Source of the DNA: Jiangella asiatica
GTDB lineage: Bacteria > Actinomycetota > Actinomycetes > Jiangellales > Jiangellaceae
Direction of reading: 5' to 3'
Assembly (NCBI RefSeq): GCF_004349065.1
Contig: NZ_SMKZ01000004.1
Coordinates: 62,001 to 126,000, forward strand
DNA: 64,000 bases
Part shown: positions 54,241 through 62,875 of the stretch, one piece after another
Position numbering within the stretch: the stretch's first letter is position 1
Layout: the number at the start of each line of letters is the position of its first letter
Position numbers and translations under genes: made by a program
The notes under the pieces: model-generated
What the model saw: only the letters and a program-made list of their open reading frames with translations
What the model was told of the DNA's origin: nothing
Databases searched by the model: none

Positions 54241-56469
54241 TCAGACGTTGACAGCCTCGGTGGCATCGGCCGACCCCTCCTCGACGACGGGGGTCAACGC
54301 GAGCTTGCCGCGGTCGTCGATCTCGGTGATCTCGACCTGGATCTTCTGCCCGACGGAGACGACGTCGTCGACGCTCTCGACCCGCTTGCCTCCGGCCAGG
54401 GCGCGCAGCTTGGAGATGTGCACCAGGCCGTCCTTGCCCGGCAGCAGCGAGACGAACGCGCCGAAACTGGTCGTCTTCACGACGGTGCCGAGGTAACGCT
54501 CGCCGACCTCCGGCATCGTCGGGTTCGCGATGGCGTTGATCTGGGTCCGCGCCGCCTCGGCGGACGGGCCGTCGGCCGCGCCGATGAAGATGGTGCCGTC
54601 GTCCTCGATGGCGATCTCGGCGCCGGTGTCGTCCTGGATCTGGTTGATGACCTTCCCCTTGGGGCCGATCACCGCGCCGATCTGGTCGACCGGGATCTTG
54701 ATGGAGATGATCCGCGGCGCGTACGGGCTCATCTCGTCCGGCACGGAGATGGCCTCGGACATGACGTCGAGGATGGTCAGCCGGGCGTCGCGGGCCTGCT
54801 GCAACGCGGCCGCCAGCACGGACGCCGGGATGCCGTCGAGCTTGGTGTCCAACTGCAGCGCCGTGACGAACTCGCGCGTGCCGGCGACCTTGAAGTCCAT
54901 GTCGCCGAACGCGTCCTCGGCACCGAGGATGTCGGTCAGCGTGACGTACCGGGTCTCGCCGTCGACCTCACCGGAGATGAGCCCCATGGCGATGCCCGCC
55001 ACCGGGGCACGCAGCGGCACACCGGCGTTGAGCAGCGACATCGTCGACGCACACACCGAGCCCATGGACGTCGAGCCGTTGGAGCCCAGCGCCTCGGACA
55101 CCTGCCGGATGGCGTAGGGGAACTCCTCGCGGGCCGGCAGGACCGGCAGCAGGGCCCGCTCGGCCAGCGCGCCGTGACCGATCTCGCGCCGCTTGGGCGA
55201 CCCGACCCGGCCGGTCTCGCCGGTCGAGTACGGCGGGAAGTTGTAGTTGTGCATGTAGCGCTTGGACTTCTCGGGCGCGAGCGTGTCGAGCTTCTGCTCC
55301 ATGCTGAGCATGTTCAGCGTGCTGACGCCGAGGATCTGGGTCTCGCCGCGCTCGAACAGCGCCGAGCCGTGCGCCCGCGGGACCGGGCCGACCTCGGCGG
55401 ACAGCGTCCGGATGTCGGTGAGGCCGCGGCCGTCGATACGGACCTGGTCGCGCAGCACGCGCTCGCGGACCAGCGCCTTGGTGAGCGAGCGGAATGCCGC
55501 GCTGACGTCCTTCTCGCTACCTTCGAACTGCTCGGCGAGCCGGGCCTTGACATCGGCCTTGATCTCGTCGAGGCGAGTCTCACGCTCGGCCTTGGCGGCG
55601 ATGGTCAGCGCCTTGGCGAGCTCGTCGCGGCTGGCGGCCTCGACGGCGGCGTAGATCTCGTCGGTGTAGTCCAGGAAGATCGGAAATTCAGCGGGCTCCT
55701 TGACTCCATCTTCCAAAATGGCGTCGGCGAGCTGACGCTGCGCCGTCGCGAGGGCGGTGACGAACGGCTTGGACGCCTCTAGCCCGGCGGCCACGACCTC
55801 CTCGGTCGGCGCGGTGCGCCCGGCCTGCACCAGGTCCCAGGTCTCGGCGGTCGACTCGGCCTCGACCATCATGATGGCGACGTCGCCGTCGGGGAGCACC
55901 CGGCCGGCCACGACCATGTCGAACACGGCCTCGGAAAGTTGGGAGTGGTTCGGGAAGCCGACCCATTGGTCGTCGATCAGGGCGACCCGCACCGCGCCGA
56001 TCGGGCCCGAGAACGGCAGCCCGGACAGCTGGGTCGATGCGGACGCTGCGTTGATGGCCACGACGTCGTAGAGGTGATCGGGGTGCAACGACATGACCGT
56101 CATGACGACCTGGACCTCGTTGCGTAGACCCTTGGCGAACGTCGGGCGCAGCGGGCGGTCGGTCAGCCGGCAGGTGAGGATGGCCTCTTCGCTGGGCCGG
56201 CCCTCGCGGCGGAAGAACGAGCCGGGAATGCGTCCCGCGGCGTACATGCGCTCTTCGACGTCGACGGTCAGCGGGAAGAAGTCGAGGTGTTCCTTGGGCT
56301 GCTTGGAGACCGTGGTGGCCGACAGCAGCATCGTCTCGTCGTCGAGGTAGACGACGACGGAACCGGCGGCCTGCTGTGCCAGCTGGCCGGTCTCGAAGCG
56401 GATGGTGTGGGTGCCGTACTTGCCGTTGTCGATCACGGCTTCGGCGGTGTGGATCGCAGGACCCGTCAT
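54241..56469 (-). CDS. pnp: Polyribonucleotide nucleotidyltransferase (PNPase/guanosine pentaphosphate synthetase)
   Basis: Phosphorolytic 3'-exoribonuclease of 742 residues, also able to make RNA tails and, in actinobacteria, linked to (p)ppGpp synthesis. Two RNase PH domains flank a helical domain; the second has [26 protein letters not shown]-type sequence with [12 protein letters not shown] as the active-site loop. A KH domain ([15 protein letters not shown]) and an S1 domain ([17 protein letters not shown]) complete it. The order rpsO-pnp-M16 is conserved. The 237-nt gap to rpsO contains the rpsO terminator and the pnp leader. Confidence 0.96.
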   Translation of the reverse strand: MTGPAIHTAEAVIDNGKYGTHTIRFETGQLAQQAAGSVVVYLDDETMLLSATTVSKQPKEHLDFFPLTVDVEERMYAAGRIPGSFFRREGRPSEEAILTCRLTDRPLRPTFAKGLRNEVQVVMTVMSLHPDHLYDVVAINAASASTQLSGLPFSGPIGAVRVALIDDQWVGFPNHSQLSEAVFDMVVAGRVLPDGDVAIMMVEAESTAETWDLVQAGRTAPTEEVVAAGLEASKPFVTALATAQRQLADAILEDGVKEPAEFPIFLDYTDEIYAAVEAASRDELAKALTIAAKAERETRLDEIKADVKARLAEQFEGSEKDVSAAFRSLTKALVRERVLRDQVRIDGRGLTDIRTLSAEVGPVPRAHGSALFERGETQILGVSTLNMLSMEQKLDTLAPEKSKRYMHNYNFPPYSTGETGRVGSPKRREIGHGALAERALLPVLPAREEFPYAIRQVSEALGSNGSTSMGSVCASTMSLLNAGVPLRAPVAGIAMGLISGEVDGETRYVTLTDILGAEDAFGDMDFKVAGTREFVTALQLDTKLDGIPASVLAAALQQARDARLTILDVMSEAISVPDEMSPYAPRIISIKIPVDQIGAVIGPKGKVINQIQDDTGAEIAIEDDGTIFIGAADGPSAEAARTQINAIANPTMPEVGERYLGTVVKTTSFGAFVSLLPGKDGLVHISKLRALAGGKRVESVDDVVSVGQKIQVEITEIDDRGKLALTPVVEEGSADATEAVNV

Positions 56470-56662
56470 GGGTCGTCCTCCTGGAAATCACGGGAGGCCG
56501 CTCGAATGAGATCACGTACGCACCGGTCTTCGATGGAAGCCCGCGGACTCGCCCGGCGGATGCCCGCCGGGGCCCGAGAGCCACAACCGAGGACCGGCCT
56601 GCTGCGTTCAAGCCGGCCACCCTGATCGGGTTGGTCGTGTGTTCAGTTGTCCGAGCAGAACT

Positions 56663-56698
56663 GAGGGGAGCGGCTCCCGGACGGGGACCGCTCCCCTC
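56663..56698 (-). terminator. rpsO terminator
   Basis: GAGGGGAGCGG (56663-56673) and CCGCTCCCCTC (56688-56698) form a perfect 11-bp stem with a 14-nt loop, 8 nt after the rpsO stop. No T-run follows, as is common in actinobacteria. Readthrough would supply pnp mRNA. Confidence 0.75.
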
Positions 56699-56706
56699 GT
56701 GTCAGC

Positions 56707-56976
56707 TCAACGACGCAGACCGAGCTTCTCGATCAGCGCACGGTAACGTGCGATGTCGATCCGCTGCAGGTACTTGAGCAGCCGACGGCGGCGCCCGACC
56801 AGCAGCAGCAGCCCCCGGCGGCTGTGGTGGTCGTGCTTGTGCACCTTGAGGTGCTCGGTGAGGTGGTTGATGCGCTGGGTGAGCAGCGCGACCTGCACCT
56901 CCGGCGAGCCCGTGTCGCCCTCAGTGCGAGCGTGCTCAGCCATGACTTCCTGGCGGGTCTTCGTGTCGGTCGGCAC
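56707..56976 (-). CDS. rpsO: 30S ribosomal protein S15
   Basis: Primary 16S rRNA-binding protein, 89 residues, the standard length. Recognisable by [22 protein letters not shown] near residue 25 (core [12 protein letters not shown]) and [20 protein letters not shown]-type helices. The GTG start has AAGGAG just upstream. A TATCCT box at 57067-57072 would give an ~84-nt leader. A strong hairpin follows the gene and pnp lies downstream, the usual arrangement in bacteria. Confidence 0.97.
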   Translation of the reverse strand: MPTDTKTRQEVMAEHARTEGDTGSPEVQVALLTQRINHLTEHLKVHKHDHHSRRGLLLLVGRRRRLLKYLQRIDIARYRALIEKLGLRR

Positions 56977-56997
56977 GGGACTCCTTGTCTGTATCTC

Positions 56998-57012
56998 GTT
57001 GCGCGGCGCAAC
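56998..57012 (-). promoter_or_regulatory. Hairpin in the rpsO leader
   Basis: GTTGCG-CGG-CGCAAC forms a 6-bp stem with a 3-nt loop, about 22 nt before the rpsO start. S15 represses its own mRNA through leader structures in several bacteria, so this could be part of such a site. Confidence 0.3.
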
Positions 57013-57132
57013 CGGGCATGTCCACCGGAGCACTCTGGAACCGCGGCCGTTATGACGGCGGCGCCAAGGATACCAGCGTGCGCCCGTCCAGGCCGAATCG
57101 CCGGCCACGACGCGGTGCTACGGTCCTGCGCC

Positions 57133-57918
57133 ATGACCGGCAGCATCTGGGATCGGGCAGCGACCCACTACGAGCGTACCGGCGTGGAGTTCTTCGGCCC
57201 GCTGGGCCGCGAGCTGGTCGCGCGGGCCGGACTGCGCGACGGCGACCGCGTCCTCGACGTCGGCACCGGCCGCGGCGACGTGCTCATCCCGGCCGCGGCA
57301 GCTGTCGGGCCGTCCGGGCAGGTCGTGGGCGTCGACCTCTCCCCCACCATGGTCGGGCTCACCGCGGACGACCTTCGCGAGCGCGGGATCGCCCAGGCGA
57401 GCGTGCGGGTGGGCGACGCCGCCGCGCCGGGTTTCGCGCCCGCGAGCTTCGACGCCGTCCTCGGCGGGTTCATGCTGTTCCTCGTGCCCGACGCCGGCAT
57501 GGCGCTGCGCGCGTACCGTCGCCTGCTGGTGTCCGGTGGCCGGCTCGCCGTCAGCACGTACGGGCTCCCGGATCCGCACGCGAAGGACGCCCGTGCCCGG
57601 CTGCGCCGGCGCGCCGGACTCGGACCGGACCGCCCCGACGTATTCGACGACGCCGCGGCACTCGCCGCGCTCGTCCGGGGCACCGGGTTCGACGACGTCG
57701 CCGTCGAGGACGTCGCCGTTCCGATCACCTTCCGTGACGTGCGGCAGTGGTGGGCGTGGGCCTGGTCGGTCGGCTATCGCGGCGCGCTGGAACGCATCGC
57801 GCCGGCCGACCTGCCCGCGGCCCGCGACGACGTGGCCGACGCCCTCGCCGGTGCTCGCCGGCCGGACGGCTCGCTGCTGATCACCACCGGCATCCGGTTC
57901 ACCACCGGCACGGCCTAG
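57133..57918 (+). CDS. Class I SAM-dependent methyltransferase
   Basis: Predicted methyltransferase of 261 residues. Motif I is VLDVGTGRGDV near residue 42, followed by GVDLSPTMVG (motif II) and FDAVLGGFMLFLVPD (motif IV). The target is unknown; it is of the UbiE/small-molecule type. ATG 57133 is 8 nt after TACGGT, suggesting a leaderless mRNA. It is divergent from rpsO and convergent with ribF, sharing CTAG for both stops. It is an insertion relative to the usual ribF-rpsO neighbourhood. Confidence 0.82.
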   Translation: MTGSIWDRAATHYERTGVEFFGPLGRELVARAGLRDGDRVLDVGTGRGDVLIPAAAAVGPSGQVVGVDLSPTMVGLTADDLRERGIAQASVRVGDAAAPGFAPASFDAVLGGFMLFLVPDAGMALRAYRRLLVSGGRLAVSTYGLPDPHAKDARARLRRRAGLGPDRPDVFDDAAALAALVRGTGFDDVAVEDVAVPITFRDVRQWWAWAWSVGYRGALERIAPADLPAARDDVADALAGARRPDGSLLITTGIRFTTGTA

Positions 57919-58871
57919 ACGCCGAGGACGACGCGGGCCTTGGCGACGTCGTCGTGCATGGTGTCGACGAGCTCGTCGACGGAGTCGAACCTGAGGGTCG
58001 GGCGCAGCCGCTCCACCAGCTGGAGCAGGACCTCGTCGTCGTAGAGCTCGAGGTCGGTGCGGCCGATGACGTAGGCCTCGACCCGGCGGGTGGCGCCGTC
58101 GAAGGTGGGGTTGGTGCCGATGGAGACCGCCGCCGGCATCAGCTCCGACGGGGCCGGGTCGCGGCCGGCGGTGCGGGTCAGCCAGCCGGCGTATACACCG
58201 TCGGCGGGGACCATGCCGTCGCTGTCGGGCGCGAGGTTGGCCGTTGGGAAGCCGAGGTCACGTCCGCGCTGGTCGCCGCGGACGACGCGGCCGCGCAGCC
58301 GGTGCGGCCGGCCGAGGATCTCCGCCGCGCCGGCCACGTCGCCGGCCGCCAGCAGCTCTCGCACCCACGTCGACGACCAGCGGCGATGCGCGCCCGGGGT
58401 GCTGACGTCGTCGATGACCTCGACCGTGAAGCCGTGCTCGGCGCCCAGCTCGACCATCGTGGACAGGTCGCCGGTGTTCTGCCAGCCGAACCGGACGTCG
58501 TGGCCGACGACCACGGTGGCCGCGCGCAGCCCGTCGACGAGGTAGCGGCGCACGAACTCCGCGGGCGACTGGTGGGCGAACTCCCACGTGTACGGCTGCA
58601 CGAGCACCGCGTCCAGGCCCGTCTCGGCCAGCAGCTCGAGGCGGTCGCGGATGCCGGTGATGAGCTCCGGCGCCCGGTCGGGCCGGTGCAGCCGCAGCGG
58701 GTGCGGGTCGAACGTCATGGCGACCGCGCGGGTGCCGGCGGCCCGGGCGTCGGCGACCATGCGCGTCAGCACCTGTCGGTGGCCCAGGTGAACCCCGTCG
58801 AAGTTGCCGATCGTGACGACCGACGGCCCGAAGCCGGGCGGGACCTGGCCCAGCTCGGTCCAGCAGTGCAC
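57915..58871 (-). CDS. ribF: Bifunctional riboflavin kinase/FAD synthetase
   Basis: Makes FMN and FAD from riboflavin, 318 residues. The N-terminal adenylyltransferase domain has IGNFDGVHLGHRQVL and FDPHP. The C-terminal riboflavin kinase domain has GRDLGFPTANLAP, the ATP/flavin-binding PTAN motif, and NPTFDGATRRVEAYV. The GTG start at 58871 matches the family N-terminus. Normally it follows truB closely; here a DHA2 efflux gene and a marR gene lie between. Confidence 0.94.
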   Translation of the reverse strand: MHCWTELGQVPPGFGPSVVTIGNFDGVHLGHRQVLTRMVADARAAGTRAVAMTFDPHPLRLHRPDRAPELITGIRDRLELLAETGLDAVLVQPYTWEFAHQSPAEFVRRYLVDGLRAATVVVGHDVRFGWQNTGDLSTMVELGAEHGFTVEVIDDVSTPGAHRRWSSTWVRELLAAGDVAGAAEILGRPHRLRGRVVRGDQRGRDLGFPTANLAPDSDGMVPADGVYAGWLTRTAGRDPAPSELMPAAVSIGTNPTFDGATRRVEAYVIGRTDLELYDDEVLLQLVERLRPTLRFDSVDELVDTMHDDVAKARVVLGV

Positions 58872-58938
58872 GTGTGCTCCCGTGGGTGGGTGTCGGAGGC
58901 GGCCCCGTCGCCCTAGGGCAACGGCTCCGCCACCGACA

Positions 58939-60528
58939 TTATGCCCGGGCGGGTGCCTCCTCCAGGTCGGCCGGTACCGGCGCGGCCACCGTCGTCCGCA
59001 GCGACGACTCGCGCATGAACAGCACCGCGACGAACGCCGCCAGGGCGATGACCGCCGAGATCAGGAACACCAGGGCTGTGGCGTCACCGTAGGCCTGCTC
59101 GACGACGACCCGGACCGGCCCGGGCAGGCCGCTGAGGTCCAGCGACGTCGACCCGCCGTCCTGGGTGGCCGCCTCGGCGCCCGGGGTGGACGCCAACCCG
59201 TCACTGATGAGGTTGGTCACGTGGGTGGCCAGGATCGCGCCCAGGACGGAGACGCCGGCCGCGCCGCCCAGCGAGCGGAAGAACGTCACGGTCGACGTGC
59301 CGGCGCCCAGGTCGCGGTAGTCCAGGCCGTTCTGCGCCGCGAGGACGAGGTTCTGCATGCTCGCGCCGACGCCGGCCCCGAGGATCGCCATGTAGACGCC
59401 GATCAGGACCAGCGACGTGGCGTGGTCGATCGTGGCCAGCAGGGCCAGCCCGACGACGATCAGCGCGGTGCCGCCGACCAGGAACCTCTTCCACCGCCCG
59501 AACCGGGTCACCAGCTGGCCGGTGAGGGTGGAGGCGACCAGCAGGCCCACGATCATCGGCAGGGTGAGCAGGCCGGACTCCGTCGGCGAGTAGCCGCGCG
59601 CGATCTGGAAGTACTGGCCGAAGAAGACCGACGAGCCGAACATCGCGATGCCGATGGCGACGCTGGCGATGATGGCGAGCACCATGGTCCGCTGCCGCAT
59701 CAGCCGCGGCGGCACGACGGGGTCGCTGACCCGCCGCTCGACCACGACGGCCAGCACGATCAGCAGCAGGCCGCCGATCACGAGCGCGGCGCTCTGCCAG
59801 GACAGCCAGGCGAAGTCCTTGCCGGCGAGGGTGACCCAGATGAGCAGCACGCTGATGCCGCCCGGGATGAGCATCGCGCCCTTCCAGTCGATCTTGGTCT
59901 CGGCGCGGACGATCGGCAGATGCAGGGTGCGCTGCAACAGCACGAGGGCGACGACGGCGACCGGCGCGCCCACCCAGAAGCACCAGCGCCAGCCCAGAGC
60001 GGAGTCGACGAGGAACCCGCCGAGCAGTGGTCCGCCGACCGTGGCCACGGCCATCACCGCGCCGAAGTAGCCCATGTAGCGGCCCCGCTCGCGCGGGCTG
60101 ACCATCGAGGCCATCACGATCTGCACCAGAGCCTGCAGGCCGCCCAGGCCGAGGCCCTGCAGCACCCGGAAGCCGATGAGCGCCTCGGTGTTCTGCGAGA
60201 ACCCGGCCAGGATCGACCCGATGGCGAACACGGAGATGGACAGCTGGACCAACAGCTTCTTGCTCATGCGGTCGGCGAGCTTGCCCCAGATCGGCGTGGT
60301 GGCGGTGGCGGCCAGCAGGGTCGCGGTGACGACCCAGGTGTACTGGTCCTGGTTGCCGCCGAGGTCGGCGATGATCCGCGGCAGCGCGTTGGCCACGATG
60401 GTGCCGGACAGCATGGCGACGAACATCGCGAGCAGCAGGCCCGACATCGCCTCCAGGACCTGCCGGTGGCTCATGGCCGGTTCGGCCTCCTCCGGCGCCG
60501 CGTCCCGCGAGTCGGCAGCTGTGCTCAT
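58939..60528 (-). CDS. DHA2 family (14-helix) drug efflux MFS transporter
   Basis: EmrB/QacA-type drug:H+ antiporter of 529 residues with about 14 hydrophobic segments. Family motifs are TIVANALPRIIADLGG (motif D1), WGKLADRMSKK (motif A) and GGPLLGGFLVD (motif C, the antiporter signature). ATG 60528 begins the protein; about 40 upstream residues in the open frame are not membrane-like. A MarR-type regulator lies upstream on the same strand, with a strong inverted repeat at the 3' end of the marR gene, so expression is probably drug-inducible. Confidence 0.87.
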   Translation of the reverse strand: MSTAADSRDAAPEEAEPAMSHRQVLEAMSGLLLAMFVAMLSGTIVANALPRIIADLGGNQDQYTWVVTATLLAATATTPIWGKLADRMSKKLLVQLSISVFAIGSILAGFSQNTEALIGFRVLQGLGLGGLQALVQIVMASMVSPRERGRYMGYFGAVMAVATVGGPLLGGFLVDSALGWRWCFWVGAPVAVVALVLLQRTLHLPIVRAETKIDWKGAMLIPGGISVLLIWVTLAGKDFAWLSWQSAALVIGGLLLIVLAVVVERRVSDPVVPPRLMRQRTMVLAIIASVAIGIAMFGSSVFFGQYFQIARGYSPTESGLLTLPMIVGLLVASTLTGQLVTRFGRWKRFLVGGTALIVVGLALLATIDHATSLVLIGVYMAILGAGVGASMQNLVLAAQNGLDYRDLGAGTSTVTFFRSLGGAAGVSVLGAILATHVTNLISDGLASTPGAEAATQDGGSTSLDLSGLPGPVRVVVEQAYGDATALVFLISAVIALAAFVAVLFMRESSLRTTVAAPVPADLEEAPARA

Positions 60529-60674
60529 GTGATCGTCCCCTTCGTTTCGAGCGCGCGGTCCCCGGCCGGGCCGTCGCACCGGCCGGCCCGCAGAGCACGT
60601 CGGGACGGCGGGCCACGAGTCCCCGCTCGACCAGCTCGTCCCAGACCTCCCGGCCCACGACGTCACCACCTCGG

Positions 60675-60715
60675 ATGGTTGCGTGCTGCAACTATATAGT
60701 CAATGGTTGCAGCAC
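60675..60715 (-). promoter_or_regulatory. MarR-type operator between marR and the DHA2 gene
   Basis: Three nested symmetries: GTGCTGCAAC-N13-GTTGCAGCAC (60683-60715), GTTGC-N5-GCAAC (60678-60692) and the palindrome ACTATATAGT (60691-60700). ATGGTTGC is also repeated at 60675 and 60703. The AT-rich centre can provide a TATAGT -10 toward the DHA2 gene. This is the expected binding site of the MarR protein encoded next door. Confidence 0.7.
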
Positions 60716-60721
60716 ACACCC

Positions 60722-61165
60722 TTATTCCGGGGTGATCGACGCGTTGAGCCGTGCCAGCAGTACGACCAGCGTGTCGACGTCGGAGTCGGGCCAGTCCGCC
60801 AGCGCGTCGCCGAGCCAGCGGCCGCGCGCCGCGCGCAGTTCCCGCACGAGCGCCAGGCCCTCGCCGGTGACGTGGATGAGCCGGGACCGCCGGTCCATCG
60901 GGTCGTGGACGCGCTGGATGAGACCGTGCGTCTCCAGCTGCGTGATCTGCCGGCTGACGGTCGACTTGTCCAGGCCGAAGCGATCGGCGAGGTCGCCCGC
61001 GCGCAGGTCGCCGCCATCGGCGAGGGCGCCGAGCAGGCCGTAGGAGGAGATCTCGATGCCGGCGTCGACCTGCCGGGCGAGGTCGATCGACAGCCGCCGC
61101 ACGCGCCGCCACAGGAGACCGAGCTCGGACTCGAGCCGCTCGTTGACGTGCTGCCGATCCGTCAT
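60722..61165 (-). CDS. MarR family transcriptional regulator
   Basis: Winged-helix repressor of 147 residues. The recognition helix region is LADRFGLDKSTVSRQITQLE and the wing is DPMDRRSRLIHVTGEG. Helices at both ends form the dimer. ATG 61165 overlaps the truB stop by 4 nt (ATGA), so the gene is translationally coupled to truB and rides on the infB-rbfA-truB transcript. It probably represses the DHA2 efflux gene 194 nt downstream through the operator at 60675-60715. Confidence 0.88.
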   Translation of the reverse strand: MTDRQHVNERLESELGLLWRRVRRLSIDLARQVDAGIEISSYGLLGALADGGDLRAGDLADRFGLDKSTVSRQITQLETHGLIQRVHDPMDRRSRLIHVTGEGLALVRELRAARGRWLGDALADWPDSDVDTLVVLLARLNASITPE

Positions 61166-62043
61166 ACGAACACCGCCACGTGCTTGGCCCGAGAACCGCG
61201 GTCCTCGGTCAGGGAGAGCAGCGTACCGTCCGGGCCGAACACCGCCACCGGGCCCGGCCCGAGCCCCGTCGCCGGCAACGGCATGCCGTGCGCGACCTTG
61301 CCGGCCGTCTCGGCGTCGACGTCGAACCGCGGGAACGCGGCCGCGGCCGCGTCGGCCAGGCTGATGAGCGAGAACGTCTCGGCCAGCTGCTCCAGCGTGC
61401 GGGCGACGTCCAGCCGGTACGGGCCGACGGCGGTGCGGCGCAGCGCGGTCAGGTGCCCGCCGATGCCCAGCGCCGCACCCAGGTCGCGGGCCAGCGCCCG
61501 GATGTAGGTGCCGCTGGAGCACGCCACCTGGACGTCGAGGTCGGTGTACGGGCCCTCGCGCCGCGTGGCGATCACCCCGAACCGGCTGACGACGACGTCG
61601 CGGGCGGGCAGCTGGACGTCCTCGCCGGACCGGACCCGACGGTACGAGCGCACCCCGTCGATCTTGACGGCTGACACGGCGCTGGGCACCTGCTTGATCG
61701 GGCCGGTCAGCTCCGTGACGGCCGCGGCGACGGCGTCGTCGGTGACGGCGGACGCGTCGGCGCCGCCGGTGATCTCGCCCTCGGCGTCGTCGGTGACCGT
61801 GGTCGCGCCCAGCCGGATGGTGGCCTCGTACTCCTTCTCGCTCAGCGCGAGGTGGCCGAGAAGCCTGGTCGCCTTGCCGACACCCACGACCAGCACGCCG
61901 GTGGCCATCGGATCGAGGGTGCCGGCGTGTCCGACCCTGCGGGTCCCGGCCAGCCGGCGTACCCGGGCGACGACGTCGTGCGAGGTCCAGCCGGTCGGCT
62001 TGTCGACGACGACCAGGCCAGCGGGGTCAGAGGTCGTCCTCAT
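61162..62043 (-). CDS. truB: tRNA pseudouridine(55) synthase
   Basis: Makes pseudouridine 55 in the T-loop of tRNAs, 293 residues. The catalytic aspartate is in [14 protein letters not shown]. The family start [13 protein letters not shown] and [15 protein letters not shown] are present, and a PUA-like C-terminal region ends the protein. It overlaps rbfA by 17 nt, as is common, and its stop overlaps the marR start. Confidence 0.94.
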   Translation of the reverse strand: MRTTSDPAGLVVVDKPTGWTSHDVVARVRRLAGTRRVGHAGTLDPMATGVLVVGVGKATRLLGHLALSEKEYEATIRLGATTVTDDAEGEITGGADASAVTDDAVAAAVTELTGPIKQVPSAVSAVKIDGVRSYRRVRSGEDVQLPARDVVVSRFGVIATRREGPYTDLDVQVACSSGTYIRALARDLGAALGIGGHLTALRRTAVGPYRLDVARTLEQLAETFSLISLADAAAAAFPRFDVDAETAGKVAHGMPLPATGLGPGPVAVFGPDGTLLSLTEDRGSRAKHVAVFV

Positions 62044-62467
62044 CGTCCTCGGCCGGCTTCTTGTACGGGTCGGGGTCGCCGGCGTACTGGGCTTCGGCGG
62101 CGGCCCGGGCTACCTGTTCGTCGGACTCGCGGGCCGCGCGCAGCAGGTCGTCGATGTTCGCGGCGTTCTCCGGAATGGCGTCGGCGACGAACTCCAGCGT
62201 GGGCGTGAACCGCACGCCGGTGCGCCGGCCGACCTCGGAGCGGACCAGCCCTTTGACACTTTCCAGCGCGGCCGCCGTGGCGGTGCGCTCCTCCTCGTCA
62301 CCGTAGACGGTGTAGAAGACGGTCGCGTCGCGCAGGTCGCCGGTGATGCGGGCGTCGGTGACCGTGACGAAGCCCAGCCGGGGGTCCTTGACCCGCCGCT
62401 CGAGCGTCTCGGCCGCGATCTCGCGGATCCGGTCGGCCAGCTTGCGTGCCCGCGCAGGATCGGCCAT
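62027..62467 (-). CDS. rbfA: Ribosome-binding factor A
   Basis: 16S rRNA maturation and cold-adaptation factor, 146 residues, KH-like fold. Family motifs are [18 protein letters not shown] and [19 protein letters not shown]-type sequence (core [12 protein letters not shown]). The C-terminal ~25 residues are acidic and disordered. It sits between DUF503 and truB as in other actinobacteria. Confidence 0.94.
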   Translation of the reverse strand: MADPARARKLADRIREIAAETLERRVKDPRLGFVTVTDARITGDLRDATVFYTVYGDEEERTATAAALESVKGLVRSEVGRRTGVRFTPTLEFVADAIPENAANIDDLLRAARESDEQVARAAAEAQYAGDPDPYKKPAEDDEDDL

Positions 62468-62497
62468 GGACGTACTCCTTCTGATCTACCGGCTGAA

Positions 62498-62797
62498 CTA
62501 CCGGTCGTCTTCGTCGTTGTGGATGCGGCGGCCGGTGGACAACAACTCGATCTCCGGCCGCCGGGCGACGTGCTGCTCGACCGCGTCCAGGACCTCGGCG
62601 CACCGGCGTTCCTCTGCCGAGACGACGGCGACACCGATCTCCGCGCGCCGATGCAGGTCCTGATGGTTCACCTCGGCGACGGCGACCTCGAACCGCCGCC
62701 TGAGCTCGGCCACGATCGGCCGCACGTAGGCGCGCTTCTGCTTCAGCGAGCGCACGTCACCCAGCAGAAGGTCGAAGGTGATCGTTCCGACGAACAC
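62498..62797 (-). CDS. DUF503 (YlxP-like) protein
   Basis: Small conserved protein of 99 residues in the infB-rbfA operon. Family marks are FVGTITFDLLLGDVRSLKQKR (core LLLGDVRSLKQKR) and AEVNHQDLHRRAEIGVAVVS (core VNHQDLHRRAEIGV). It is found with rbfA in most Gram-positive bacteria and is thought to help ribosome assembly, but no reaction is known. Confidence 0.9.
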   Translation of the reverse strand: MFVGTITFDLLLGDVRSLKQKRAYVRPIVAELRRRFEVAVAEVNHQDLHRRAEIGVAVVSAEERRCAEVLDAVEQHVARRPEIELLSTGRRIHNDEDDR

Positions 62798-62831
62798 CGA
62801 TTCTCCAAGAAGCCCTCACGAGGGAGTTCTC

Positions 62832-62870
62832 CCGCCCGCACAGGCAAGCATCCCCTGCCTGTGCGGGCGG
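62832..62870 (-). terminator. Long perfect hairpin after infB
   Basis: CCGCCCGCACAGGCA (62832-62846) and TGCCTGTGCGGGCGG (62856-62870) form a perfect 15-bp stem with a 9-nt loop, 5 nt after the infB stop. No T-run follows. It likely ends or tapers infB transcription, or fixes the mRNA 3' end, before DUF503. Confidence 0.75.
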
Positions 62871-62875
62871 AAGCC

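Noticed and set aside
58931-58943. PafBC-like box (ATGTCGGTG on the minus strand) upstream of ribF
   Set aside because: One mismatch in the box and no TANNNT at the required 8-nt spacing, so it is not a promoter of this type.
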